Of a stretch of 38,732 nucleotides of DNA, positions 7,285 to 16,745 are shown piece by piece. Location: NCBI GenBank assembly GCA_905214325.1, contig CAJMLT010000012.1:1-38732 (forward strand). Direction: 5' to 3'. Both the position numbers and the translations under genes were made by a program. The notes under the pieces are model-generated. The model saw only the letters and a program-made list of their open reading frames with translations. It had not been told where the DNA came from and made no database searches. Each line of letters begins with the position of its first letter. Position 1 is the first letter of the stretch. Origin of the DNA: an uncultured bacterium (GTDB lineage: Bacteria; Actinomycetota; Coriobacteriia; Coriobacteriales; Eggerthellaceae).

Positions 7285-10200
7285 CTATCGATCTCGATTG
7301 CGAAGGCGGCACCGAGCCGAAAGTACAGTGATCGCACTCACCACTGCAAGAAGCGCAAAAACCATCGATGCGGCCTCATCTCCGGTTGATGCCGTGCGGG
7401 TGGCCGATGTTGCCTCATCGGCACGCTCCCCCGACGAAGAATCCTCTCCCCCTGCGTCGAAGGGCGACGTGAAAGCCTTCAGGGCAACATTACCCACCGG
7501 CGCGCCCACGCGCACCGATAGAGAATCCGCCACGGTGGAGATATCGGTCCACGCCCCGTTTTCGTAGAAATAGCTTTGCGAGGGGTCGACAACGGGAACC
7601 GAATCATAGGTGGTCACTCCATCGGCGTCGACGGACTTAACCCACGCCGCCTCCAAAGGAACGCCCTGTTTGGCCTGTTCACCAAAAGGTATCAATTCAC
7701 GTTCGGACACCACGATGGAAAACGCCTGCCCCTCCTGCAGCTCCACGGTATTCGCCAGATCGAGCGTATGATAACCGGCATAGGAAATCGTGTAATCCGA
7801 TTTCGCCGCGAGTGCGCCGCTGGTGGGATCCGCCGGATCGGCAAGCCCGACGTAGACTTCGATCGATACGCGCATTCCGGGAAGTGTGGTCCACGTTCCC
7901 ACGGAGGAAAGTCGTTCATGGCCCGTTGCGGTGAACACGTTGGCCGCACGGAGCGCCTCGCTTCCGCTCCTTCCGTCCGCCCGAGACGCCGCCCCGCCAT
8001 CATCCGTCGCACTGCCGGCGCCGCCATCGGTGGTCGTCGCGGTAAGAAGGGATGCGTGCAGGCCATCGTACTGATAGTTCTTCGTAGCCCGGACCTCGCC
8101 GTCGGTCACCTCTTCCGCCACAAACGCAACCGGCGCCCGCAAACTCGCCTCCGCATAGGGCACCCAGATGTATCCGCCGTCACCGAACGAAACACCCCGG
8201 CTGTTGCGCAAAAGCCATGCTCCATCGTCTTTGGGAACGATGACTTTACTTCCATCCACCTCGACCACTTCGGCCAAGGACGTGTCGTAGGACTGCTGCC
8301 CGGTATACGCGACGGCGAAATTCATCCTATCGAAAGCGTCATCCCAGCCCACGAGTGCCAGGGCGTGATCCGATTTCATGCCTGTGGTCGCCGCATCGAA
8401 AAACCAATGGCAATCCCCGCGCGATCCCCCACCCCAATAACCATCATCTTCGAAGGGTTCCGCCATGCCGATATCCAACGCTCCGTACGACGCGACGGCT
8501 TGCTTGATTTCCGCACATGCGGCGGTATCGATCGACAGCGCTCCGCCCTCCGAGCCGGATCGCGACACATCGACTCCACCGGAGGAGAGAGGCGAGGGCA
8601 GCTGAAGAGCCTTCGCCAGGCGGATCGAATCATCGTTGGCCACCGCCGCAGCATCGGCATTCATGGCCTCACCCGCTGCAAAGAAGTCGTAATCGAACTC
8701 CTCGATCTGCCGATAGGGAACGTCCGTTTCGTTTGCGGCACCCTGCCAACGCGCCAACGTGCTGGCCGCCATGGACCAGGTACCCCCGGTGCGCAAACCG
8801 TAACAGTACCCGTGGGAATCGGAGGTGATGTAAGAATCCTTCGCCGATGCATCCGAATCATACAGCGGACGGCGCTGAAAGGTGAGCGTGGTCAATGCCG
8901 CCTCGGACAGATCGACGGCGCCCGATGCTCCCTGCATCATCCGATTGGATTCCAAAGACGCCAACGCCGCAAACGCCCAACACGTGCTGTAGGTTCCCTG
9001 ATCGCGCACGTCGGGCAGAGCCGACACTTCACGCAGATCGTAGCGCGATGCCACCGACGGCGTGGTCACCCCGACGGTAACGGGAGCCGAAGGAAAACCG
9101 ACGACGGCCTCGCCCTTGGATTCCGCTATAAGACGCTGATAAACGGTATAGTACGTCCCCGGGGTAAGACCCGTCAGTTCGTTGCTGTAGGTCCAATTCA
9201 GACCGTCGACACTGAATTCTCTCTGCGCATCACCCGATTTCGCCTCGAACGACATCGTGGTCGGCGTAACCTTTACGGGCACAAGAGCCTCGGGGGCAGG
9301 GCGCTGAGCGGGAAAATCGACTCTTAAGGCTTCACGCGCATGGAAGTGGGTCGCATCCGACCCCTTCCGCACATAGATCGAGCTACCGGGAGTGACGGCG
9401 CTGCCGGTATAGACGATCGTCACCTCGTCGAATGAGGGGTCAACGGAGGATTCGAGAAGGAGGGCTTCCCTGAGAATCAGGGTCTGTTTCGAATAGTCGA
9501 CACCCACTTGGGCCGAAGTGACCGGAGCATGATATGTGGGAACGCTCAGGGGGTACGTCGATCCATCGGATTTACGTATCACATTCAGCTGACAAGGCGC
9601 CCTCCCGTCTATCACCGACCACGCGGAAACCGAATCCCCGCTTGCCAAAAGTCCTCCATCGGGATCATGGACTTCGTAGAGTGCCTCATCGAACGAAACG
9701 GTTTCAGCGGATGTGTCGAACGTGGGTTTACCGGCGATGAGCCGCACTTCGTATCGAGCCTGAGTCTTGCCGGACGTATCACCTGAAGCAGGAGTGGCAA
9801 CAAGAAAGAGTGTTGCCATGGACCCTTCGACATCGGGGTCGAAGGAAAGCGGATCACTCCACGTATTACACGATGCCGTCTTCGTCTCCGTAGCACTACT
9901 CAAAGTAATGCTCCTACCTCCACTCGGGAAAAACGATATGCGGAAGGCACCGACTCGATTGGAAGCTCCGGGCATGAATACATCGGCATTCCATGATCCC
10001 GTCGTATCGGAGAAAACCGGATCGATGACGAAATCCTCGCGGCGGGGAACCGTCGAACCATCCCCTATCTCTTCGTCGTATTCGACGCGGACGTTCAGGC
10101 CACCGAGGGTGGCTTCCCCGTTTTCAGCGGGTGGCCAGGCATCCCCGCCGGTACCCGCATCCTGCGTGAAGGTCTTCAGGCACACGTTACTCACATATAC

Positions 10201-11913
10201 ATCCACCCCCTGGGAGTCGCTGATGTGCTTTCCCAAAGGCTCCCAGGTGGCGCCATCGACGGAAACATAGCTCACTTCCGCATTGCCGTTTGAATCCTTT
10301 CCCAGGTATTCCGGCTGCCAGCCCGTACCCTTTCCTATGGCGGCTTCGGCGGGAATCACTTTGCCGTAGACCGGGTTGGTCAACTCGACCACCACCGAAA
10401 ACGTATCGCCTGCATTGAGGTTCGCTTGAAGAGCGCTCTCCAACTCCACGGTATGGTAGCCGGGATACGCCTCCTGCCCCCTCTGAGAGGAACCGATGCG
10501 CTCGCCCGAAGTGGGATTACCCGCATCGGGGTTGCGGAACACGGATATCTCATAGGAAGTGGCCTCGTCGGTGGTGTAGAACGAAACGGCCTTCAGATCC
10601 TCCGCTCCTTCGGCCGTGAAGATGTTGGCCATGAAGGCGCTCTTCGATGACGAAGCGGCATCACCTTGCCCGCCCGCAGTGGCAAGCGAAAGACTGGTTC
10701 TCCACCCCATGGTGTCGAACTGATAGTGGTTGCTGTAGTTCGCCGCCGATTCCAGCTGATAGCAGACCCCGTACACCGCCGCCGCATCCTCGTAGGACAA
10801 CCAGAAATAGCCATCATCGCCCCAAGATGTTCCCCAGCTGTTCCGAACCAACCATGCACCGTCGCTATGGGGCTGAGATAGATCGGAGAAATTGCTCTTG
10901 GAAAACGTATCGTCCCAACCCACGATGAGAACCGTGTGATCGATGGTCTTTTTCGTATCGGAATAGAACGTGGTATGAGCCTTGCCGCCACTGCCTCTAT
11001 CGGTGGTATACGTGCCGTCCCCTTTGGTGGCTATCGAAACGGTTACCGGCCCTTCATCCTTGATGATGCGCTTCACCGCCGCCGTGGAAGCGGTAAGCGG
11101 TCGATCGTAGTAGTCCCCCATCGAAGAGGGCAGATAGAAAGCATCCTGAAGATGGTAGTCCGCCTCGTAGCGCAACGCTTCGTCCATGGTTTCGGCCTTG
11201 AAGGGGGCTTTGGAATGGGAAACAGGCCCTTCCCAAGCGGCCAAGGTAGCCACGGCCTGCTGCTCGAAGGCACCTCTACCATAGGCGGCGGCACCGGCGA
11301 AGGCACTACCGTTGAGTTCCTCTTCTTCGTCGCCGGTATAGGAAAACCATGCCAGATGGGATTGGGAAAATAATGTATGGGGAAAGTAGTCCAGAATACT
11401 CGCCTCGGCGGAAGCCAACGCAGCGAACGCCCAGCAGTTTTCGGTGCTCCCCTGATCGAGCACGGCTCCGATACGATTGTCCTCACGCAGATCGAAGGTT
11501 GTAGGCAGTTCATCGCCTACATCCAAAGCGCGAGGCAGGGATGCCAGGCTTTCATTGAGGTATCCGAGGTCCAATGTCGAAGCGACTCCGTGAGCCGCAG
11601 GATCATCGAGGTAGGCTAGGTAGTCGGGATTGACGTCGGAGACCGCTATCTCCAGGGCGGATTCGGAAGGAGAATCGGAGGTCGAAAGCGCTTCGGTCGT
11701 GGATGCCGGCGAAGGTGGTGCGGGGTCGTCGGTTAAAGGGGATCCGCTTTCGCCTTCGGACACCGACCCATCAAAAGACGATGACCGAGACTCCCCGGAA
11801 CCGTCGGGGGTGGCGTAAGCCGAATACCCCACCGGAGCGATCAGGAGCACCAGAGCAACGGAAAGTATGCAGGAAAGAAGCGATCGTCCAAGATGCGTGA
11901 TCGGCAGAGACAT
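7285..11913 (-). CDS. Giant cell-surface protein with two papain-like (C1) peptidase domains
   Basis: I choose ATG 11913 (1542 residues) because the signal peptide MSLPITHLGRSLL plus hydrophobic core starts there; ATG 11949 adds 12 codons without a ribosome site. Numbering from 11913, the first C1 domain has DQGSTENCWAF (C160), DHTVLIVGWDD (H326) and VRNSWGTSWGD (N358). The second has DQGTYSTCWAF (C978), DHALALVGWDD (H1183) and LRNSRGVSFGD (N1237), with Arg replacing the usual Trp after NS. Each is followed by a similar lectin-like module (NIFTAEGAEDLKAVSF and NVFTATGHERLSSVGTW, then a GYHT element). The middle is linker and Ig-like sequence. The C-terminus has RTASTGDEAA, a hydrophobic helix and RCRLRNRDR, a variant sorting signal. 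It is probably a wall-anchored protease for host or dietary protein; both sites look complete, but activity is unproven. Confidence 0.87.
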   Translation of the reverse strand: MSLPITHLGRSLLSCILSVALVLLIAPVGYSAYATPDGSGESRSSSFDGSVSEGESGSPLTDDPAPPSPASTTEALSTSDSPSESALEIAVSDVNPDYLAYLDDPAAHGVASTLDLGYLNESLASLPRALDVGDELPTTFDLREDNRIGAVLDQGSTENCWAFAALASAEASILDYFPHTLFSQSHLAWFSYTGDEEEELNGSAFAGAAAYGRGAFEQQAVATLAAWEGPVSHSKAPFKAETMDEALRYEADYHLQDAFYLPSSMGDYYDRPLTASTAAVKRIIKDEGPVTVSIATKGDGTYTTDRGSGGKAHTTFYSDTKKTIDHTVLIVGWDDTFSKSNFSDLSQPHSDGAWLVRNSWGTSWGDDGYFWLSYEDAAAVYGVCYQLESAANYSNHYQFDTMGWRTSLSLATAGGQGDAASSSKSAFMANIFTAEGAEDLKAVSFYTTDEATSYEISVFRNPDAGNPTSGERIGSSQRGQEAYPGYHTVELESALQANLNAGDTFSVVVELTNPVYGKVIPAEAAIGKGTGWQPEYLGKDSNGNAEVSYVSVDGATWEPLGKHISDSQGVDVYVSNVCLKTFTQDAGTGGDAWPPAENGEATLGGLNVRVEYDEEIGDGSTVPRREDFVIDPVFSDTTGSWNADVFMPGASNRVGAFRISFFPSGGRSITLSSATETKTASCNTWSDPLSFDPDVEGSMATLFLVATPASGDTSGKTQARYEVRLIAGKPTFDTSAETVSFDEALYEVHDPDGGLLASGDSVSAWSVIDGRAPCQLNVIRKSDGSTYPLSVPTYHAPVTSAQVGVDYSKQTLILREALLLESSVDPSFDEVTIVYTGSAVTPGSSIYVRKGSDATHFHAREALRVDFPAQRPAPEALVPVKVTPTTMSFEAKSGDAQREFSVDGLNWTYSNELTGLTPGTYYTVYQRLIAESKGEAVVGFPSAPVTVGVTTPSVASRYDLREVSALPDVRDQGTYSTCWAFAALASLESNRMMQGASGAVDLSEAALTTLTFQRRPLYDSDASAKDSYITSDSHGYCYGLRTGGTWSMAASTLARWQGAANETDVPYRQIEEFDYDFFAAGEAMNADAAAVANDDSIRLAKALQLPSPLSSGGVDVSRSGSEGGALSIDTAACAEIKQAVASYGALDIGMAEPFEDDGYWGGGSRGDCHWFFDAATTGMKSDHALALVGWDDAFDRMNFAVAYTGQQSYDTSLAEVVEVDGSKVIVPKDDGAWLLRNSRGVSFGDGGYIWVPYAEASLRAPVAFVAEEVTDGEVRATKNYQYDGLHASLLTATTTDGGAGSATDDGGAASRADGRSGSEALRAANVFTATGHERLSSVGTWTTLPGMRVSIEVYVGLADPADPTSGALAAKSDYTISYAGYHTLDLANTVELQEGQAFSIVVSERELIPFGEQAKQGVPLEAAWVKSVDADGVTTYDSVPVVDPSQSYFYENGAWTDISTVADSLSVRVGAPVGNVALKAFTSPFDAGGEDSSSGERADEATSATRTASTGDEAASMVFALLAVVSAITVLSARCRLRNRDR

Positions 11914-11991
11914 CGAACCCCCGTCGTTCGGATAGCGGAATGAATCCATTATGCAAGGGGTGCCGAAGTGCGGTCAAGCACAACCCCGTAC

Positions 11992-12462
11992 TCAGGCGAA
12001 AGCTTCGGCGAAACGTGTGATGGCGTCCTCATCGATCGTCGGTGGTTGCATGTCGGGGAATGATTTCAAAGCCATTTTGGCTATCATCTTGTCCGGCCCC
12101 TTCTGCTTGGAGATATCCAGTTCTCCCCCGAACGAGGCCACGGCAACGGCTCCGGCGCGAAGATCCTCGTCGAACACGTTTTCCAATTCCTCCACCGCCT
12201 GATCCGTGAATCCGCAACAGATGAACAACCCGTAGGGTTTTTTCCGAATGGCGGCGCGATTGTCATCGATGAACCCGGCGACGGCTTTATGCAGCTTCCC
12301 CATGCGGATAGGGCCCCCTATGATGAGGGCATCGAAAGGATCGAGATCGGGTGTTTTCCTGCCGAGATCGAAACATTCGGCATCACCTAACTTCTCCGCA
12401 AGGAGAGTGGCTGCCTTTTCCGTGGTGCCGCTTTTAGACGCGAACAGAAGAGCGATTTTCAT
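11992..12462 (-). CDS. Flavodoxin-domain protein
   Basis: The 156-residue protein has the flavodoxin fold signature: MKIALLFASKSGTTEKAA gives the first strand and the FMN phosphate loop, followed by DALIIGGPIRMGKLHK and a late FICCGFTD strand. It is cytosolic and should carry electrons through FMN. The length and the GGPIRMGK segment resemble the short flavodoxin/HemG-like group (protoporphyrinogen oxidase-like), but I cannot assign that reaction. The start is supported by GGAAAGG upstream. It is read alone, 78 bases before the start of the giant protease gene on the same strand and divergent from the glycosyltransferase gene. Confidence 0.85.
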   Translation of the reverse strand: MKIALLFASKSGTTEKAATLLAEKLGDAECFDLGRKTPDLDPFDALIIGGPIRMGKLHKAVAGFIDDNRAAIRKKPYGLFICCGFTDQAVEELENVFDEDLRAGAVAVASFGGELDISKQKGPDKMIAKMALKSFPDMQPPTIDEDAITRFAEAFA

Positions 12463-12534
12463 GAGCTTTTCCTTTCCATTGTGCCCATTCTATCAGCACT
12501 TTCCCACCCCGATCTGCATTTTTCATGATTGCGC

Positions 12535-12565
12535 TTGACTTAGAGTTAACTTCATAGGCCACACT
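12535..12565 (+). promoter_or_regulatory. Possible MerR-type promoter/operator
   Basis: TTGACT (12535-12540) is followed by TAGAGTTAACTTCATAGGC, 19 bases, and then a weak CACACT. An over-long spacer centred on GTTAAC is the pattern used by MerR-family activators. The dyad outside GTTAAC is poor and no MerR gene is in the window. It would drive the gene at 12641, or act on the divergent flavodoxin gene. Confidence 0.3.
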
Positions 12566-12640
12566 CCCGAATGCAGCCACCGGCGAGGTGCTTCCCGTCA
12601 GGTCGTTTTTGTACGAAACCGATAAAACGAAGGGTCTTTC

Positions 12641-13384
12641 ATGTCGGACACACTTTTCATCGTCATCCCCGCATACAACGAGCAAGCGGTTATCCGTGAA
12701 ACGGTAGAACAATGGTACCCTCTTCTCTCGAAAGCCGATGTCGGGCGCGGAAGCAGGTTGGTCATCGTTGACGACGGAAGCACCGATGACACCTATCGTA
12801 TCCTGCAAGAACTCACCGCCATCTACCCCCAACTAGATGTGCGTACTCAAGCCAACAGCGGTCATGGCGCAACTGTCCTCCATGCGTATCGCTACGCCCT
12901 CGAGCAAGGAGCCGACTATGTATTTCAAACCGATTCGGACGGACAGACCAGGCCGGAGGAATTCGCATCACTGTGGAGCAAACGCGATGACTACGATATG
13001 CTCATAGGACAGCGCATACATCGAGAGGATGGAATATCCCGCATCATGGTGACGCGAATACTCAAGAATGTCATCCGCTTACGCTTCGGCGTAACGATAG
13101 AAGACGCAAACACCCCTTTTCGTCTCATGAAAGCAAAAAGGCTCTCCAAAGCCCTTCCTCTCATCCCGGACGATTTCAATCTTTCCAACGTCGTTCTTTG
13201 CGCGATCTACGCCAAAGCGGGATGGTCGATACACTTCGAGCCCATTTCCTTCCGCCCCCGTCAGGGAGGCAAGAATTCCATCAACCTCAAGGCCATAACC
13301 GGCATCGGCAAACACGCCCTTCACGACTTCTCCTCCATCAACACCGAAATCGATAAGGCAGTGAAGGCAGGGGATCTCTTTTGA
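12641..13384 (+). CDS. Family 2 glycosyltransferase (polyprenyl-phosphate sugar transferase type)
   Basis: The 247-residue protein opens with FIVIPAYNEQ, the start of a GT-A fold. It carries VIVDDGSTDDT (D44, D45) for nucleotide-sugar binding and FQTDSDGQ (D98, D100) as the metal-binding motif. The order and the near absence of membrane helices fit dolichol/undecaprenyl-phosphate mannose or glucose synthase-like enzymes. These make a lipid-linked sugar at the inner face of the membrane. The stop TGA overlaps the TTG start of the next gene, a GT-C membrane enzyme of the type that uses such lipid donors, so the two probably act in sequence on a cell-envelope glycan. The acceptor is unknown. Confidence 0.85.
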   Translation: MSDTLFIVIPAYNEQAVIRETVEQWYPLLSKADVGRGSRLVIVDDGSTDDTYRILQELTAIYPQLDVRTQANSGHGATVLHAYRYALEQGADYVFQTDSDGQTRPEEFASLWSKRDDYDMLIGQRIHREDGISRIMVTRILKNVIRLRFGVTIEDANTPFRLMKAKRLSKALPLIPDDFNLSNVVLCAIYAKAGWSIHFEPISFRPRQGGKNSINLKAITGIGKHALHDFSSINTEIDKAVKAGDLF

Positions 13385-14898
13385 GTACACGAACATCCTC
13401 TCTGCGAAAAACGATCGATCACCGGCCCATTCCCAAAAGCGGCTCCGGAGGCACGATTGCTGCATGTATCGCGATCGTCGTCTGCATGGTGGTCGTATCG
13501 TTGTGTAACGACGCCAGCCCCTTCTCGCAAGCCACCACCAATATCGACTCCTCCGTTTTCACCTATATCGGAAGCCATATCCTGCAGGGCCAGATGCCCT
13601 ATACGGACATATTCGACCACAAGGGACCCTATCTCTATCTCGTCAACGCCTTCGCCTACGCTTTGTCGCCACAGTGGGGTCTATGGGTCATCGAGATGCT
13701 TTTCGGTATAACCTCGGCGCTCCTGACGTTTTTCACCTGTAGACGTTTCGCCGGAATCGCGGCCTCGACCGTCGGCACCGTCATCGCTTACACCAGCATG
13801 GGGATATCCCTTCTTCAGGGCAACTATACCGAGCAGTACGCCATGTGCGCGATGGCGGTGACACTGTACTGCTTGAGCGGATATTTCTTCGAAGGGCATC
13901 TGAAGCGATCTTCCTGTATCGCCATCGGTATCACGGCGGGCTTCGTTATTCTTCTGCGACCCAACATGCTTGCGATATGGGCCGTATTCTGCATCGCCAT
14001 CATCATGATGATGATCAAGAGGGGGCAGAAGGCCGATCTCCTCCCGACGATCGGCTGGGCTCTCGTCGGTTTCGTCTGTTGTGTCTCTCTTCCGCTTCTC
14101 TGGATCGCGATCGGAGGCGCATGGTCGGACTTCATCGATCTCTACTGGAAATTCAATGCCGAATACAGCGCTACGTTCGGAACGTCATCATTCGTGTCGA
14201 CGGTGTTCTGGATGTTCCGCAAACCCACGTTAGCCCTCGCCTGTCTGTGCGTCGTCGCCTGTATCGTATCGGACAGGGAAAAACGCTCTTTCTGGATATG
14301 CCTGCTCGTCGCCACGCTTCTGACGGTGGCTCTCTCTTCCCTTTCGGGACGTCAATACCCCTATTACCTGATGGCATGGGTGGCATTGGTGGGCTTGCCG
14401 GTCGCACGATGCGCACAGCTCGCTTTCACCCGGATACGGGAGAAGGATGGCCCTCGCCTTTTTACGATGGCGCTGGCCGTCGTATTCTGCATCGCCGGCC
14501 TCTCCTGTTTCATCTTCAACGGCACACGCGTTATCTCCACCATCGATTATCTCGCGAATAGCCCGGCACAGACCGATCTCGAAGGCCCCAAGGGCATCGA
14601 GGAAGCGGTGCTGACCCATTCCGACGAAACGGACACCATCGCCGTCTACAACCAATCGACATGGATATACAACGCCTGCCGAAGAGACGCCGCCACCCGC
14701 TACATTTTTCTACCCGAAGATACACGGCTCTATATCAAAGAGGATCTGTTCTACCAAGACATCCACGAGAATCATCCGAAGCTCGTCATCATGCTTGTCG
14801 CGGATGAAACGGAAGCCCTTCGCAATTTAGAGGGCCTTCCCGGTTATACGCAAGCCTACCGCAATCGCGACTACGTGCTCTATGAAACAACTCCGTAG
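13381..14898 (+). CDS. Polytopic GT-C (GT39/ArnT-like) glycosyltransferase
   Basis: The gene starts at TTG 13381, overlapping the stop of the preceding gene in TTGA, so translation is coupled. The 505-residue product has about ten hydrophobic helices, starting with AACIAIVVCMVVVSL. The first outer loop holds NIDSSVFTYIG and DIFDHKGPYLY, matching the acidic-residue loop of GT39/ArnT/PMT-type enzymes that transfer sugars from polyprenyl-phosphate donors outside the membrane. The C-terminal 110 residues form a soluble outer domain (TIAVYNQSTWIYNAC, KLVIMLVADETEALRN). The gene is convergent with aroE, with one base between their stop codons. The overall class is confident; donor and acceptor are not known. 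Confidence 0.78.
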   Translation: MSTRTSSLRKTIDHRPIPKSGSGGTIAACIAIVVCMVVVSLCNDASPFSQATTNIDSSVFTYIGSHILQGQMPYTDIFDHKGPYLYLVNAFAYALSPQWGLWVIEMLFGITSALLTFFTCRRFAGIAASTVGTVIAYTSMGISLLQGNYTEQYAMCAMAVTLYCLSGYFFEGHLKRSSCIAIGITAGFVILLRPNMLAIWAVFCIAIIMMMIKRGQKADLLPTIGWALVGFVCCVSLPLLWIAIGGAWSDFIDLYWKFNAEYSATFGTSSFVSTVFWMFRKPTLALACLCVVACIVSDREKRSFWICLLVATLLTVALSSLSGRQYPYYLMAWVALVGLPVARCAQLAFTRIREKDGPRLFTMALAVVFCIAGLSCFIFNGTRVISTIDYLANSPAQTDLEGPKGIEEAVLTHSDETDTIAVYNQSTWIYNACRRDAATRYIFLPEDTRLYIKEDLFYQDIHENHPKLVIMLVADETEALRNLEGLPGYTQAYRNRDYVLYETTP

Positions 14899-14899
14899 C

Positions 14900-15766
14900 T
14901 CACATCTCCAGATCCCCGACATCGAGGGGCATTTCCAAACCCGTCCACAATTCGAACTGCTTGGCACCCTGATGGAAGAGCATGGGAAGTCCGTTCACGC
15001 AGAGGCAACCCGCTTCTTCCGCCTGCTCGAGAAGACGGGTTTTGGCGGGAGAATAGATAGCATCCTGAACTACCATACCTTCGGGGAAGAAGGACGCATC
15101 GGGAACAGGCGAACGCCCCTCCAGATCCGCCATGCCCACATTGGTGGTGTTGGCCAACATCTGGGCGGAGGCCATTTCGGCCCTCAGAAGATCTTCATCG
15201 TTCAGATCGCAGAGTTTCGCACGGCACTCGGATAGATCGTTGATGACATCGACGACCCGTTGCGCATGCCCCCAGGATCGGCCACCCGCACGGTTGAACA
15301 CTACCAGCTCACCCAACCCGCAATCCATAGCGGCGCTCACAGCAACAGCGCCACCCGCACCGCCCAATCCCAACAACACCATCTTATTGCCGGCGATGGA
15401 CACACTCTTATCCTCGAACGCCTTCAGAAAACCGTAGCCGTCCGTGTTGTAGCCACAGATGACTCCGTTATCGTTCACCAACGTGTTGACCGCGCCGATC
15501 ACCTCGGCCGTGGGATCGATCCTATCCAGATGGGGAATGCAGGCGATCTTGTTGGGCATGGTGAGGCTGCACCCACGGATGCCTAAGGCGCGTACCGCAG
15601 CAATGGCTTCCGCTATGGTCGATTCATTGGCGGTGTAGGCAACATACGCGTAGTCCAATCCCGCGCGATCGAACGCCTTGTTGTGTAGTTTCGGAGAGAA
15701 GCTGTGCTCGACGGGATCGCCGAAAACGCAACAGATTCCCGTGCGACCGGTGATGGGCAGAGGCAT
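14900..15766 (-). CDS. aroE: Shikimate dehydrogenase
   Basis: AroE reduces 3-dehydroshikimate to shikimate with NADPH in aromatic amino-acid synthesis. I start it at ATG 15766 (288 residues), which has AAAGGG upstream and begins at the conserved strand; 12 more codons are open to 15802. Shikimate-binding serines lie in HSFSPKLHNKAF (S22, S24). The catalytic lysine is K73 in LTMPNK, where most family members read NVTxPxK. N94 (GAVNT) and D109 (NTDGYGF) follow, and the dinucleotide loop is GLGGAGGA at 133-140. All key residues are present. It stands alone here, convergent with the glycosyltransferase gene. Confidence 0.9.
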   Translation of the reverse strand: MPLPITGRTGICCVFGDPVEHSFSPKLHNKAFDRAGLDYAYVAYTANESTIAEAIAAVRALGIRGCSLTMPNKIACIPHLDRIDPTAEVIGAVNTLVNDNGVICGYNTDGYGFLKAFEDKSVSIAGNKMVLLGLGGAGGAVAVSAAMDCGLGELVVFNRAGGRSWGHAQRVVDVINDLSECRAKLCDLNDEDLLRAEMASAQMLANTTNVGMADLEGRSPVPDASFFPEGMVVQDAIYSPAKTRLLEQAEEAGCLCVNGLPMLFHQGAKQFELWTGLEMPLDVGDLEM

Positions 15767-16034
15767 ATTCGATTCCCTTTCGACTCTTGTGCGCCGCGTC
15801 ATGCAACACGTCTTTCATCGGATGCTATTCTAACCGTTCCGTCCGCTCTTCCGCCCTCGAATCGGCTCTTTGAGATCACGGGGCCCCGGAACCATCTCGA
15901 AGCACATTTCGAACGCGGGAAGAAGCTGCTTGAGCGAGGCGGACGTGACGCCTGAGCCCCCATCCCCACCGAGGATTCCGAATCTACCGCTTGAACAGGA
16001 GCTCGCGAAGCGGTCATAGTGATAGGATGGTTTC

Positions 16035-16745
16035 ATGACGATACTCGAAGCTGAAAATCTCTGCGTCTTTCTTCCGACCGAAAACGGTTCGCGCCGCATA
16101 TTCGAAAACGTGGATCTCGCTTTGGAAGCAGGCAGGATCTACGATCTGGTAGGGCCTTCCGGAAGCGGTAAAAGCACGCTGCTACGGGCTTTGGCGCGTA
16201 TGGTGGAGCGGGAGCGCGGCCACCTGTTTCTCAAGGGAACATCGGAGGCGGCCATCACCCCTGCCGCATGGCGGGCTCGGGTGTGCCTGGTTCCACAGAA
16301 GCCTTCTTTGATTCCCGGCACCGTACGGGATAATCTCCTGTTGCCTTGGTCCCTGAAGATCCACGCCGACCAACCGAAGCCGAACGAAACCCGTCTCCGT
16401 GATCTCATGGATGATGCCGGGCTGGATTCCATCGATCTCGACCACGATTCTTTCCGTCTGTCGGGAGGGCAAGCGGCTCGAGTAGCGCTCCTACGCGCTT
16501 TCGTCACCGAACCCGACGTGATGCTACTCGACGAAGTCGATGCCGCCCTCGACGCGGATACCTCACATGCGATCAGTGTTTTGACCTCACGTTCGGTAAA
16601 ACACGATATGACCTGCCTGCGCATACGCCATCGCGAATCGGACGGTTTTGCACACGCCCGTTTCACGCTGAGCGAAACGGGGCTGAGTCGGGAAGACGCA
16701 TCGGCACCCTCTCTACCCTCTTTACAACAGGAGGCACTTTCATGA
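16035..16745 (+). CDS. fetA: FetA-like ABC transporter ATP-binding protein
   Basis: The 236-residue ATPase has Walker A GPSGSGKST (40-48), a Q-loop in VPQKPSLIPGTVRDNLLLPW, signature LSGGQ (142-146), Walker B VMLLDEVDAALD and an H-loop in RIRHRES. The DEVDAALD form and the short length are typical of the FetA/YbbL group. Its ATGA overlap with the following permease gene shows they are translated together. In E. coli FetAB promotes iron export and hydrogen-peroxide resistance; other members of the group have different reported substrates, so the substrate here is inferred. The 268-base gap upstream, back to the aroE start, contains no gene I can support and no clear promoter. Confidence 0.83.
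   Translation: MTILEAENLCVFLPTENGSRRIFENVDLALEAGRIYDLVGPSGSGKSTLLRALARMVERERGHLFLKGTSEAAITPAAWRARVCLVPQKPSLIPGTVRDNLLLPWSLKIHADQPKPNETRLRDLMDDAGLDSIDLDHDSFRLSGGQAARVALLRAFVTEPDVMLLDEVDAALDADTSHAISVLTSRSVKHDMTCLRIRHRESDGFAHARFTLSETGLSREDASAPSLPSLQQEALS

Noticed and set aside
7576..9327. Plus-strand open frame of 583 codons
   Set aside because: It lies opposite the double-papain protein gene. The product is Arg/His/Gly-rich without domains, as expected of the complement of GC-biased coding sequence.
15767..16034. Short minus-strand frames in the aroE-fetA gap
   Set aside because: They have no ribosome site or recognisable sequence and overlap the fetA start; I see no gene or clear regulatory element in this gap.
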